A DNA stretch of 64,000 nucleotides from Perca fluviatilis (taxonomy: Eukaryota > Chordata > Actinopteri > Perciformes > Percidae): the NCBI RefSeq assembly GCF_010015445.1, contig NC_053123.1, forward strand, positions 3,807,739 to 3,871,738, written 5' to 3'. Every line of letters begins with the position of its first letter. The stretch's first letter is position 1. This document shows, in pieces, positions 1-49,240 of the stretch. A program made the translations under genes and the position numbers. The notes under the pieces were generated by a model. The model was not told the DNA's origin. It was given only the letters and a program-made list of their open reading frames with translations, and ran no database searches.

Positions 1-358
1 GCTGCCGGAAGATCCGCCGCTTGTCCGTGTACTTCCTCTTTCTTTGTGCTGGCATTTTAAAATCTTAAATGGTTGGGGTATGGTTAACTGCTCCTCAGAT
101 CTCTGCAGGGTAAATCCAGACAGCTAGCTAGACTATCTGTCCAATCGGAGTTTTCTGTTGCACGACTAATCAACTTTAGAACGTACACATGTTCCGCCAA
201 AACAAGTTCCTTCACGAGGCAAATCGCAGAGGCGCCGTTGCGCCGTCTGGCAATCACGATTGTGATTGGTTTAAAGAAATGCCAATAAACCAGAGCGCGC
301 TTTCCTCCCATCCCAATGCTGTGTGGACTAGCCAGACTCTCCTCCGCAGCGCTGTGGA
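1..358. repeat. dispersed repeat, family A (cut by window edge)
   Basis: Shares long stretches, including CAGATCTCTGCAGGGTAAAT, CTAGCTAGACTATCTGTCC and TTTAAAGAAATGCCAATAAA, with copies at about 29015-29395 and 36961-37285. More distant copies occur at 8413-8960 and 48590-49240. A short non-autonomous DNA transposon is likely. The reading frames inside it are not real genes. Confidence 0.75.
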
Positions 359-2639
359 TACACATTTACTTATTTGTGTCTTATACCTGCTGAAGCTGCG
401 GTAAACAAGTCATGAAAGCATGTTTATTTTTCACGATACAAGGTTTCAAGGTTACAAGGTTGATGTTTGACTGCAATTACTGACCAAGACAACACATTGA
501 ATCAGCGGTAAGTACACATGAGCTTGCTTCCCTTTCATGTAGTTAAATGGGCAAGCACAGTTTATAATGTAGCCTTCGACTCCAGCATATTTGTTGCTGA
601 GTCCCGCAGTCTTAATCCACCAAACAAATGTTGGATTTATCTTCAGCTCCAGGCACGGATGACGTGTGTGTTTCTGCTTGCACCGCATGTGTATTTCAAC
701 TGTGGTTTTAGTGGCATGCACTTCTAATTCAGAACTCCCCGCTCTACTCATTATGTACTCAGGTTTTGAGGGAACCTAATTAGATGCACATTTTCTCCCA
801 TCATACCTTCTTTATTTATCTATGCCAGACAGATGGGGAGGTTTTTTTGTTGACAAATAAAAAAGGCTAAAGCATAGTGGAGCTGCTTGCTTTGTCCATA
901 TTTTCAAATTTCAGCGTGTAATATTTGAGCATAAATCAAACACAACTCCATTAAGAAGTCATTATGGTAATAAGGAGGTGAGAGCTAGACAGATGCGAAG
1001 GCTTTCTGGCTCTCGAGCGGCATGGCAGCATCATTAGCAAGAAGTGCATCTTCGGAAGCTACAACGTGTGTTTTGTGAAAGTCTGTAAGCGAGTCTCTTA
1101 GCAATTCTTTGGGAATTTTTGTATTCTCTTTAGGACGCCAGGACGTTACGTTTGGAATATGAATCAGGGTTGTCCGTTCCTCACGTCCAAAGCAATGTAT
1201 TACTGTATTAATAAAATGTATTATTATTACTATAATGTTGCCATGGATTTAGTGAGTAGCGTTGTTGGCTATAACTCGAGCCCCATTCCTTAGCCTATAT
1301 TCGTTTCCATTGGCAAATCGACACATTAAAAGTAATGCCGAATTAGCTATTTTCAGTTCCTGTTTGCAATGCCTCCTGGATGTACCAAAAAAACTATCAC
1401 TGGATTAATGTGATACTGAAGAAAGCTAAAAACATGATAATTCTCAGGCAACTTCTGTAGTTACAAGGAGCTTTTTTTTTCTATGACTTCTAAGCGGATT
1501 TATAGACATTTAATTATGATGGGGATAATGGTATCGGAGTGACTGAAAGAGTGGCAGTCACACTTAATCTAAAAATATGTTTTATTTCTGTGTGTTCAGA
1601 CTTGACTGAGTTATGACTCCGAGAAGGAGTGTCATTTTTTTATGCTTGGCGCGGCAATCGGGCTAAGCGTTTTAATGTTGCTAAATTGCCTCATTGTTTC
1701 AAAAGCCTCTGATGTAAACTATAATTGTGGTCATGGTTCTGGTCATGTAACTACTCTTGTCTTTTTAATCCACCTTTATTTACTGTCCCCTGTAACCCTT
1801 ATCCGAAAGATAGTTGTTTTAGTGCCAGCAAAGTTAGTCTTTTTACTACAAAATTCTGTCTTTGCTTTACTAAGACAGGCAGGCCACAGAAGTTTATGAG
1901 AGATTGACTAACACATGACCAAAGCTTTGAGATTTACATGTTACATTTTGAGTGACGAGGGCTTCTCAAATGTATATACTACTTTAAAAATTTTCAAATA
2001 TAGTTAGAACGGAACTAATTCACATTCACAAAACATTTTTTTTTTCAAAGTTATTTGGTTTCATTACTGTTTAGACTAAAAGCAATGTCATCTAGAGGCA
2101 GTGAAATTAATCTCAGTAACTGTCTGTGGTGATAAATTATCTGTTTTCCCAGGCCTAGATCTTCAAATAAAACTTGCATAATTTGATCAAAACTGCGGCA
2201 ATAAAACCTAAAATGGCTGACTATACTCACTCCACAGTTGTAGTAATGAACCCTCCCATTTTGGAATAGTCTGCTGTTAGATAATCATTTCTCTAGACTG
2301 CCTTCTGGACTGATGATTTGTTGTGATGCCTTCCAGCCAGACAGCAGAAGGCCCATTGCTAACAAATTATTATGTAAGATCACATAAGGCCACAGATTCT
2401 GGCTTTTTGGAAAGGCCAAAGAAAGATTATTACACTTTGGTTTGTGTAACATTGACAGATGTTTGTTTGACAAATTGGATTGGTTTTTTGTGATGTGTGT
2501 CAGCTTAGTTTTTTTTGTTTTTTTTTTCACAGGGAAATGTCCGTAGCACTCTTCACACAGTATCAAAGTAATCCGGTGATAGTTGTCTGTACATCCATGG
2601 GCTAGCTGCAAACAGCTACTTCTAATAGATCATTTGGCA
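359..2639. other. no gene seen
   Basis: AT-rich, presumably an upstream dpp10 intron. No exon with a conserved motif, RNA gene or well-bounded repeat was recognised. The short open frames lack splice or homology support. Confidence 0.5.
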
Positions 2640-3020
2640 GATGTTTAAATGCAGGGTTGGTAAACTGGCAAGATTTGAATCTCCTCCTCGGGGCTTCTTC
2701 TAACCCCTCCCCCTGCCCTCGTGGCTCCACCCACACACAGACGTACACAAACACCGCTGCATTGCCGCTTTTTTAGCTTCATTCTTTCTTTTCTTTGCAA
2801 TTTTAGCAGTGCGGGTGGTTGCAAGTGGCAACCTTTGCTGAGTTTTCTCCTCCCTTCTCCAGTAGACTTGCAGTAACTCCGGCGACGGCGCTCTTTGAGA
2901 TCAGACTTGTAAACGGGAGGGATAGAGTAGGCGCAGCGGGGCGAGGAGGCATTTCATTGGTTCTTTCCAAGCTGACCGCGCGGCGGTGATTGGTGGGCGT
3001 TTTTACAGGATTCCAGCAGT
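2640..3020. repeat. GC-rich dispersed repeat (probable)
   Basis: A locally GC-rich block with CGGCGACGGCGCTC and a CCGCGCGGCGGTGATTGG segment inside AT-rich DNA. Composition and lack of coding signal resemble a teleost miniature element rather than a promoter. Boundaries are uncertain. Confidence 0.35.
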
Positions 3021-3105
3021 AGCTACAGATAACGGATCTTTTTCGTTCCTTTATCAGAGCTCAAGAGTTATGTATTGCTGTCGGGGTGTAAAGACCATTT
3101 CAACC

Positions 3106-3109
3106 AATA

Positions 3110-3172
<63 letters not shown>

Positions 3173-3174
3173 AT
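3106..3174. repeat. (TA)n / (TATG)n microsatellite
   Basis: About 45 bp of alternating TA followed by TATG units. Confidence 0.95.
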
Positions 3175-3595
3175 AAAAGTTTAAATTGGAAAAATTGTAA
3201 CCCACAGTGTAATTCATTGAATCCATGGTAACATTATATTTCATGTTTACTTTCTCAGAAAAAAAAAGCCTCATGGGAACTTCTGGGAAATTATCAGCAT
3301 GATTATCCCCAAATAGAAGCAAGACAAAAAATAATAACACGAGTGACAAAATCCTTTTATGTGACCTGTTTTATGTTGCACTATCAATCAATATTTTTTG
3401 ACAGTACTGAGGCTCAGAATGTCCCATCAGCATGGTGCTGTCCAGTCATGTACACATATTTACTGTGTGATGAAAGCCTGCGACATACAGGCAAGAAAGC
3501 CAAACTATTTTTAATAAGAGCGTGGGTGGGGTGCCTTGGGTTGTGCAGTTGCATTTGAGATGGAGAATTCTGGAGGTTTCTGGTTTTGCAGCCCG

Positions 3596-4465
3596 TGCTC
3601 ACTCCCAGCTCGTCAAATATTGACACATGGTGGTCGGTGGCTCTGAGCATCAGATACCAATGCACAATGCACCCTTTAGCATCTGTATAAAACGCACCAG
3701 GCTTAGCAGTAGCGCTGTAAGATGATGTAGTATGAAGAGCGACAATGGTAGGTAGTAGTGTGTTGCGATTGAGGGATCACACAACACAGGACTTCCACCC
3801 AGGAGATACAGATTTTTTGTCCCGCGTGTCACTGAAACGCCACCCACAATCTTTCCCTAACCCTAACTAAGCGTTTTTTACCCAAATCGTTCCTGACCCA
3901 GAGCGCCAAAAAGTGACCCAAAGTTGTCTTGAGTGTGTTAAAAAATTAACACCAAAGGGGTTCCCAGAGCGTCAAATATCGCCGCAGATGGGATTACATT
4001 GGAATTAGTTGAAAGCACCGTGCGTCTGACTGAGACGCTAAAGGAAACTTTAAAGGTGCAGTAGGTAAGCCTTATAAAACTAACTTTCTGTCATATTTGC
4101 TGAAACTGACCCTATGTTCCAGTACAACTATATGAAGCAGGTCATTTAAAACAAATCCGGCTCCTCTGGCTCCACCTACAGCCTGTAGTGCTCCCTGTTC
4201 AGATGCACCAATCAGGGCCAGGGGGAGGGTGTCTAACTGCATGTCACTGCTCATGCACACACATTCATTCTCCCTTGTGGGGGGAGGGGCTTACTAGACC
4301 GTTTTGGGCTTTAACGGAAAGGGGGGAGGGACTGAGAAGTTGTCAATGTTCACATTTTTTGGCTAAGTCCTGGATCTTCACAATCCTACCTACGGCACCT
4401 TTAATAACTAACGCCAAAAGCACCTGACCAAGGATCTGTTTTTGACGAGCTAAGAGTGAGAGTGT
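3596..4465. repeat. old dispersed repeat, split by a younger insertion
   Basis: Related to 22121-22445 (shared CTCACTCC, CTCGTCAAATA/CTCGTAAAATA, GCGCTGTAAGATGATGTAG-like and CACCTGACCAAG blocks). The copy is interrupted at 4050-4404 by a TTAA-flanked element; left and right parts align to either side of the corresponding point in the other copy. Confidence 0.6.
4050..4404. mobile_element. TTAA-flanked miniature element (AGGTGCAGTAGG type)
   Basis: Flanked by TTAA on both sides. The left end AGGTGCAGTAGGTAAG matches the inverted right end AGGTGCCGTAGGTAGG. No transposase; TTAA target choice fits piggyBac-like mobilisation. It lies just upstream of the first dpp10 exon in the window. Confidence 0.75.
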
Positions 4466-4801
4466 GTTGGGTTTTGAGATTGTAATTTACTGCTGAGGCC
4501 TTTGGGGTAGTAACATATTTACTTCCACAAATACAGTTTCCAGTACATTAGAGTTAATCACTTGATGGCTTAACCAACAATGCTTTACACCTTTAATCCT
4601 AAAAGAATAGTTTGGATGCTTGAGCCGAAACTGTGTTAATCCAGTGGATGTGTGCTAAAGATGTGAAGCCTGAAATCCGGCACACACTTGGAACTTTTTC
4701 AGCCTTGCGCCAGTGGTCCTCAGTTGCAGCATTTCTCTACTCCTTACCATGTGATGGAACATTTAATTTGTGACGGTGTGTGCTTTCTCTCTACTCTCTA
4801 G

Positions 4802-41623
<36,822 letters not shown>

Positions 41624-41741
41624 GAGGGAGGCGTTGAGGGTCAGACCTTGGGCAGAGCTTGAAGAACTTTGCTAAAAATTGTCAAGGCCTTTAACGTTTG
41701 GACCAAGTGTTTGGTGGGACATGGGCACTGGGTTAGAGCTG

Positions 41742-41899
<158 letters not shown>

Positions 41900-43126
41900 T
41901 AAAAACATAACTGAAGGACACAACAGTGACGCCAGGACTTGAGACCGGAACTGCCCTCTAGCATAAAGTCATTTCAGTTTTGGGATGCTCCGTTTCTTGG
42001 CAAAGCGCACAGAAGACTGCCTCCATCTTTGGCAGGCTCTCTGGGCTGTAGTCATCCACAAGTGCATGGTTCTTTTTTCTCTCGCAGCTTCACTCAAATT
42101 TTCCAAGTTAGTCTCCTTTGTGGTAGCACTTGGGAGGAAAAGAACACAGATGTACACTTTAGATCTCACCTCTCCTTTGGTTGTTGTATTGTTGCACAAG
42201 GAAATGCTCCAATCGGCTGTGAAAAACATTAAGTCACGCAACTTCACCACAACAGAGACGATCCTGAATAAGTTTTTTCCTGCTGAAACCCTCCGCCATC
42301 GCCCGCCCTAAATGAAAACAGTCTTTATAAGTCACACTTTATTGGACAGGGGTCTTGTGTAGACATGTACAATGCCTTATGAGGTTCAACATACTGTAAT
42401 ATTACTTGCTGGCAGTGGTAGTCATCCAATAGCAGTGTCATGTTAACCTATGTCAACTCAGGTACACAAGAAACAGCACTGCAGTCAGTTTAGTATCAGT
42501 TACAACACGTCAGCTGTATGGTCATGAATAAGTTATGAATTATATATGAAAATAATGGATATTGGTCATACAGTAGTTTCAGTTTCAGGCCACACTGCAA
42601 CTTCGCCATCCAAATATGTCATTAAATCTTGTTTTCTTAAAATGTCTAAAAGGGTGTGAGATGATTTTCAGCGTGGCTCCACCTGATTCAAGAGCTTTCT
42701 TGAAGTCAAGACACATTTTCCTTATTTCTGGATATTCTGTTATTTCAAGAAAAGAATAATTAACTACAGTGGATACTAATGAAAATGGGTGTACTAAGAC
42801 GGACAATTTTACAGTGTCAGTAAGGTGTTTGCATGTCTACAGGGAATGTGTCAAGTGTTGTCACATTTTGTACAGTACAATACAGCAGAGTGTGTACATA
42901 AATATATTTTTGAGATGTCAGATCTCATAGATAGTTTAGTCTATGGGGATGGATTGATTTGACCTGGATGTCTTGTACATTTTCTTCTGTTTTCCTTTCA
43001 GCTGTTGATTTTCTTCTTAGGATGGATTTTGTAATGCTTGTTCTTGTTCTTTTTTGCTGTTTTAAAAGGGAAAGGGCAGGGTTGAGCTTTTGGGGTTATT
43101 GTGATTGTCCTATAGTGGTGATTATA

Positions 43127-43140
43127 AATAAATAAATAAA
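43127..43140 (+). terminator. dpp10: candidate poly(A) signal of dpp10
   Basis: Tandem overlapping AATAAA hexamers about 1.5 kb after the stop codon. Position and canonical hexamer support use as a polyadenylation signal. No transcript evidence is available. Confidence 0.4.
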
Positions 43141-43372
43141 AAGACTATGAAAAACAACGAGTTTTGCTGATAGAGCACACATTAGAGCAGAGAATCAAAT
43201 CAGCTACATTTGTCCGACTATTGATTGTTTGAGATTTTAATTTAATATTTTATGTGTTTCTTTACATTGGCTCACATTAAATAGTAGAGGTATTCTGTCA
43301 TGGCCTTAGGACATGGAAATAAAAATCTGCTTGTTTAGAGTTATCTGCCGCAACACTGCCTGCATGCATTAA

Positions 43373-44107
43373 TCAGGTCTACACTAGTACAAACAGGTTA
43401 TGCACTCATAAAACGATGGATTGGAAAGTTTGTAAGTACACCAGAAGTTTATGAACACTTGCCTGCTCTCTTCTGCTCTCTGTTGCTGCTGCTGCTACCT
43501 GCAGTTAGACGAGTGCTTAGGGCCGTCTACAAATTACTACATCGAAAAGAGATACAACAAAAATATTTATTAATTTAATGATTAAATAAGGTAATGTCTC
43601 CAAACTTACCTCAATTATTACTTGTCTCCTGCTAGTTATATTACAGCACTTACTTTAAAAAATAAGTTAAATAAAAAAATATTTTTGTTGCATCTCTTTT
43701 CGGTGTTGTCATTTGTAGACGACCCTAAGCACTCATCTCACAGCATTAACAACAACAGCAGAGAGCAGAAGCCAGCAGGCAAGTGTTATTTACATAAACT
43801 TCTGGTGTACTTACAAACTTTCCAATCCATCGTTTTATGAGTGCATAACCTATTTGTACTAGTGTAGACCTTTGGTATCATTTCGGGCATTATTAGTGGG
43901 GTCATTTAAGAGATACAAACGTGGGGTAATGTTAAGAGACACTTCGGATCCATTAGCCTCTGCGCTAAGCTATTCAGCGGCTAACGCTACTCTACGCTAA
44001 CTCGCCCAATGTTCGACCCAGGTGAAAAAAGCTTCTGGGGGGGTGTTTGGCTCGAGGTCATGGTGCAAAGGACCCTAGGGTGAAATTACTCCGAACCATC
44101 ACTTTAA
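43373..44107. mobile_element. TTAA foldback element, left-truncated copy
   Basis: Matches the inner left arm, centre and whole right arm of 16775-17714, ending at CCGAACCATCACTTTAA (TTAA 44104-44107). The outer left arm is missing. Confidence 0.85.
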
Positions 44108-44368
44108 GACTAGAAAAGCGCTATATAAAATCAGTCCATTTACATTTACTCAATGGCTGAGCAGAAACTCTGCTGAGGGACTGAAACTCTTAAATCTGAA
44201 AGATGTATAGTCACAGCACAGATGTGCCTCTTATCAACAATTTGATATTTTCATTTTTTCTGTTTCAGTTTTTCTTGTGTTTTAAGGAACTTAAACTAAA
44301 CTTAAACTTCTTAGGAACAGTATTATTGTCTAGGTTTTCATTAACGTTTTATTTGTCATTTGACCCGA

Positions 44369-45990
44369 CGAGGTGACCATTGTCAAGAAGAAATAGACTA
44401 CAAGGCGTGAACCGTCCAACCCACAACGGAGGACGGTTCACTGCCGAAGTTCATTAATTCGAGATTGTGGAACCATTGGCGCTTTAGTCTATATGTTAAT
44501 ATCTGAACACTCTTTTTGTGTATTGTGGAACTCTGACTGTTGTAGTCATTTCTTATTGTATGTGTTTTGTCTGTCTTTTGCTATGTTTTGTATTGTGCTT
44601 TGGACCGGTTTTTTTTGTGTCCTGAATAAAGAATATGATGAATGCCTGACAATGGACACCTCGAAGGGCATTAACCCGTTTACAACATGGTCACTTGCTC
44701 ACCAAATATACTGTATACCCTTTTTAAACATTAATTCATATTTTAATACTTTTTACAATCCAAATCTAAAGTTTATCCAAACAATAACTCCGTTTCCCTG
44801 GTTATGCCTGTGGGTTTGACTAATACCTGGAACAATCATTCCCATCCCATAAGGTTCTTATGCAATGCAAACGTTGTTCACTGCTCCAGGGAATAGATAC
44901 GACCTGCCACCCTTAGCAACAGGAGATATTTATAATCCACTCAGCTTGTAGATCCTTCAGCTCAGCTGCGAGCCAGATACGCTATGCTAGCAAGATCCAA
45001 AGTCAATAACATTGTGTACAGTTGGCATTAAGTAAACAAAAATGTACAGTATGTTTAATTTCAAGACAAGCTAGCTATCCAGCCATGTCATTGTCCCCAA
45101 AACATTATAACGACTTTTATGAACAGTTTTATCCGCCATGTGTAGCATTACTGTCGGCCGCAACCTGAAGTAGTGACCTGAACAGTGAAAGGGATGTGAG
45201 ATAACCTTATTCGCTACTCCACTTGTGACTATTCAAACAAAGGTGCGCACAACAACTTACATACAACAATGTGAGATAAGAACAGAAGTAGAACAAAGTG
45301 TAACGGAGCAAACTAGGACAGACCATAAACACATTAAATGACATACTGGGTTGGGGTATATGTAAGGGCTAATGCACGACGAGGTGTCCATTGTCAGGTA
45401 TTAATGGACGACGGTGAGTCGTGAACCGGTTGCCTCCGCCAAAGTCCAAGTCAAAGGCCATTAACCCGCTTACAACATGGCCACTTGCCATATATACTGT
45501 GACCCTTTTTAAACATTAATTCATATTTTAATTAGTTTTACAATCGAAATCTAAAGTTTTTACAAACAATAACTCGTTTCCCTGGTTAGGCTTGACGGTT
45601 TGACAAATACCTGGAACAATCATTCCCATCCTATAAGATTCTTATGCAATGCAAATGTTGTTCACTCCTCCAGGCAATAGGAAGGACCTTAGATACAACT
45701 TGCCTCCCTTAGCAATGGGAGATATTTATAGTCCACTCAGCTACAAGCCAGAAAGCTAACGCTATGCTAGCAAGATCCGAAGTCAATCACATTGTGTACA
45801 GTTGGCAATCAGTAAAAATAACCTGACAGTAGGTTGAACTACCAGACAAGCTAGCTATCCAGCCATGTCATTGTCCCCAAAACGACTTTTATGAACGGTT
45901 TTATCCGCGATGTGTAACGTTACTGTCGGCCGCAGCCTGAAGTAGCAACCTGAACAGTGAACGGGATGTGAGATAACGTTATTCGCTGTA
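44369..45990. repeat. direct tandem duplication of a dispersed sequence
   Basis: Two units in the same orientation start at CGACGAGGTGACCATTGTCA (about 44369) and CGACGAGGTGTCCATTGTCA (about 45378). They share ACATTAATTCATATTTTAAT, CCTGGAACAATCATTCCCAT, TTCTTATGCAATGCAAA and GACAAGCTAGCTATCCAGCC. Unit 1 has about 200 bp extra near its start. No coding signal. Confidence 0.75.
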
Positions 45991-46814
45991 AAACAAAGTC
46001 AGTTCAGAGGGCCAGTATAACTTACTTCCTGCACCTTGTGTTTTAGCGCCACCCTGTGGTGTTCAGAGGACGAGTTGGATTTAACAGATTCCCTTTTTGT
46101 TTTAATGTAGCTCATTCATTTAGAACAGTAAACAGTCAGTTTCACTTTTTTATGGACACCCTGCAGCCAATCAGAATCGAGTATTTACCCAGACCATGGT
46201 ATAAACCATGGGGGGAAAACACACCAAAAACCTATTTAGTTTTCTAAATATTATGAATAATATTTAATTATGACAATATTGGAATGTACAGAATAGGTAT
46301 TCTGGAAAAGTCAGGGCAGGAGGAAACAGAGCAATAACAATGACGTTCAATGACGTGGCCTATGGCGGTTCCAGTGATAAAACCTAAAGTTTCCGCACAC
46401 GGTAAACTGAAAATCGGAGGTCAAGCTTCAAAGAACATTACCTCCAATTTTACCTCCGACAGTGCCAGTGTCTAACCTGCTCCAGTTCTCACATTTGTGA
46501 CACCACAGACATAAAATGAACATGAACTTGTTCAGCAGTGTGTCCTCTCTCGTGATAATAATATTTTGGCAGTTGGACTCAGTTTTTTATTGGAAAGCAG
46601 GGGGTTTGAGCCGTGCGCAGCAGCTTCATTTCTATAAAATCAACTGCCCCAGGAGTCGCACAGCAGTTACCATCACCATGGCAACCTTTGATTGAAGCTG
46701 GAGGCACATGGCTAATTGAGATGAGCTAATTAGTGCAGTTTGACACACAAGAATTTTTCAAGTCTTCCCTTCTTATTCATACTTTCAGCTAGAAACTTCA
46801 TTCAAACCTTACAA
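45991..46814. other. intergenic, no gene seen
   Basis: Part of the space between the convergent genes. No recognised feature. Confidence 0.4.
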
Positions 46815-47200
46815 TGTTCCGCATCTTTCATAGACTGGGTAAACCCAGCCCGATCTGCCGGCGATTTGATTTCTCCCTGCAGCTCAGGCTGGAAACCTGT
46901 ACGTTTTTCTATCCTGCTTCAGTTACAATTTTGCAGGGACCAATCACAAAGCGATCAAGCAGCTTTTTGTTTACATTCAGCATAGCGGGCACCGAAACGC
47001 AGCAACCCATTGATGCCGCTGTCGCTGCTACATCACTCAGATCGTTGGTCTGATCGGTTGAAGGACTATCCAATTGCGTACAGAGTCATTTGAACTATGC
47101 CCATTGATCTCAGTAGAAAATACAGACCAGACTCCCCAGACTAATGTTCAATCTTAAAAGGTTGAGCTTGGTCTGGTGATAGCCAGACTACATCTTTCAT
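46815..47200. repeat. dispersed repeat (family shared with 25056-25500)
   Basis: GCAGCAACCCATTGATGCCG, GTCGCTGCTAC and GACTATCCAATTGCG blocks shared with 25056-25500. Confidence 0.7.
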
Positions 47201-48589
47201 ACATTATGGGTATTATTCAACTTTTGAAGCTAGCAATCCAGTTTAGCGTCAGCTTTTCAACAAACCGTAAAATATTCCACATCTTGCATACATTATGGAC
47301 ATTATTCAACTTTTGAAGCCTTTAAAGTCAGCATCAACTCATAGACATTTCTTCAGAAATTGCCTTCTCTCTAGTTACAGTTGTAGATTGATTGTTAAAG
47401 AAGAATTAATCTATTTAAGCCTATTTTGGGAAAATATGCGTATTTGCTCTCCTGCTATGACTTAGATGCTGACCTCTCTGTCTGTAGGATAAGTATGAAG
47501 CTTGGATGTGCTGGTTGATGAAACAGTCTTCTGTCTGTCAAATTCTGTCCTTTCACAACACTGCTCTATTCTGTTTGTTTGCCATAAGACATGTTTATGT
47601 ATATTAATGCCATGGCCCAATAACAAGGCAATCAATATTTCTACAAGGACAGAGCACATTCATCAACACTGTAACTACTAAAATGTTATATTTCAACTTC
47701 TGTCCCTTGGGCAGATGTTAAACTGAAGAGACCATACAGTATAGACTAATGTTGTTATTAACAGGATTTTTTTATATATATAGGGCAATGCACATCTCAT
47801 GAGAGAGCAACTTCCAGTGAATACCTGAAGACTGAGCCAATTATTCTGGAATATCTCAGTATGTGATGTTTTTTAACTGAATCTTAAATTATTTCAAACA
47901 TTAGTTGAGTGAGAGGCTTCACTGTTTGTACCCCTCTTAACTTTCAGCAGGATAGATACACTGTCACAGTTTAATGCGGAATACGTCAGCACTTCAACAT
48001 ACACTTATTTGCTTTCTTTCTGTAAGTGAGATGAGAGGATTTATATCAATTTCATGTCTGAGTGTCACGTACAGAGATGGATTCAAGATGTGTGTAGCTT
48101 GTCTTAGACTACATAAGGACTGGAAGCAGCTTCCAACTCAATCACAACCTCTGTGAGCCAATCATCTCGCTGCTTTTAAAGTTTTTATCTCCTGCTGTCA
48201 GCTGTCACTTCAATGTCAGATCCCGACCCCATTCGCCGCCAATCTCCATCACAACCAGTATTCTCAGTTAGTCCTTCCACTGAGCTCATCCGAATTCATC
48301 CTCCAAATCTCATGCATCCAGATCTTTACCTATTCACCACCACCACCACCACCACCAGCGTATAGACGCCATCAGGGGAGTATTCCTGTAAGCTCAGCAT
48401 CACGATTCCCTCAAAATATGATGTCATGATGGGGTCTGATCGCCAAAGACTCTTATTGTTTCTTTTTCAGTGAGACCGGTTTGATATTATAGCACCAAAC
48501 CTGTGTGAAGCATCTTAGTTCTGGTGGTAATTTACTTCTTTTTTATTTTTAATTTTTTTTAAATAGTCATCTAATACATAGTCTGGATC
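47201..48589. other. intergenic, no gene seen
   Basis: A short (CAC)n run lies at about 48337-48357. No coding, RNA or bounded mobile sequence recognised. Confidence 0.4.
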
Positions 48590-49240
48590 AAGGGAAGTAA
48601 ATTTCCAGGGTGCTTGCCTGACTTCCCATGCGTGGCTCACGTCCCGGATGTCCCTCAACTTCCGCACTCTGTGTGTTGCCGTTCTCTAACTCCGTTCTCT
48701 TCGGAAAACAACAACAAACTTCGAGCTAGCAAGCTACACGCTGAAAATAGAACGTTTTCAAGAAAATTTGGATCGTGCAACAAGGCAGGCCTACTTGGTT
48801 CATTTCGGGGAATGATTGTAAAGATTAACAAAGAATATGTTTGCAGCATTTTGTCTCTAACTGGGACGTTTTGGGACCGATTGGTGGGACTGCTGTGGAC
48901 AAAGTACACACGGAGATACACTGGTAAGAGCAAATGAGGTTTAACCATGTATCAGCTAATTTAAATAGCTCACGTTACTGTATTGTGTGAACAGTTAAAT
49001 TCCTTTAATATTGTATGTGCCGTTTTCTTTTGCGGGGTGCAAATGTTCCACCAAAACAAGCTCCTTCCTGAGGCCATTTTGCAGAGCAAACATCGCTGCA
49101 TTCGGAGCTTAGCGCCACCCAAGACGATTGTGATTGGTTTAAAGAAATGCAAACAACCCAGAGCGTGTTTTTCTCCTATCCTGGAATGTACCTGTGGTGT
49201 AGCCAGACCTGTTGAGATAGGTCTGGTAATCTAATACAAC
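48590..49240. repeat. dispersed repeat, inverted copy of 8413-8960
   Basis: The right part GACGATTGTGATTGGTTTAA is also shared with family A. The 107-codon frame inside it has no independent support. Confidence 0.6.

Noticed and set aside
2870..3010. GC-rich patch considered as a promoter or CpG island
   Set aside because: Too short, inside apparent repeat sequence, and no first-exon signal nearby.
3855..3870. CCCTAACCCTAA telomere-like motifs (also near 28263 and 60201)
   Set aside because: Only two or three units each, within or near other repeats; not interstitial telomere arrays.
41939..42311. Overlapping 93-108 codon frames after the dpp10 stop
   Set aside because: Located in the 3' UTR, on both strands, with no splice signals or family motifs.
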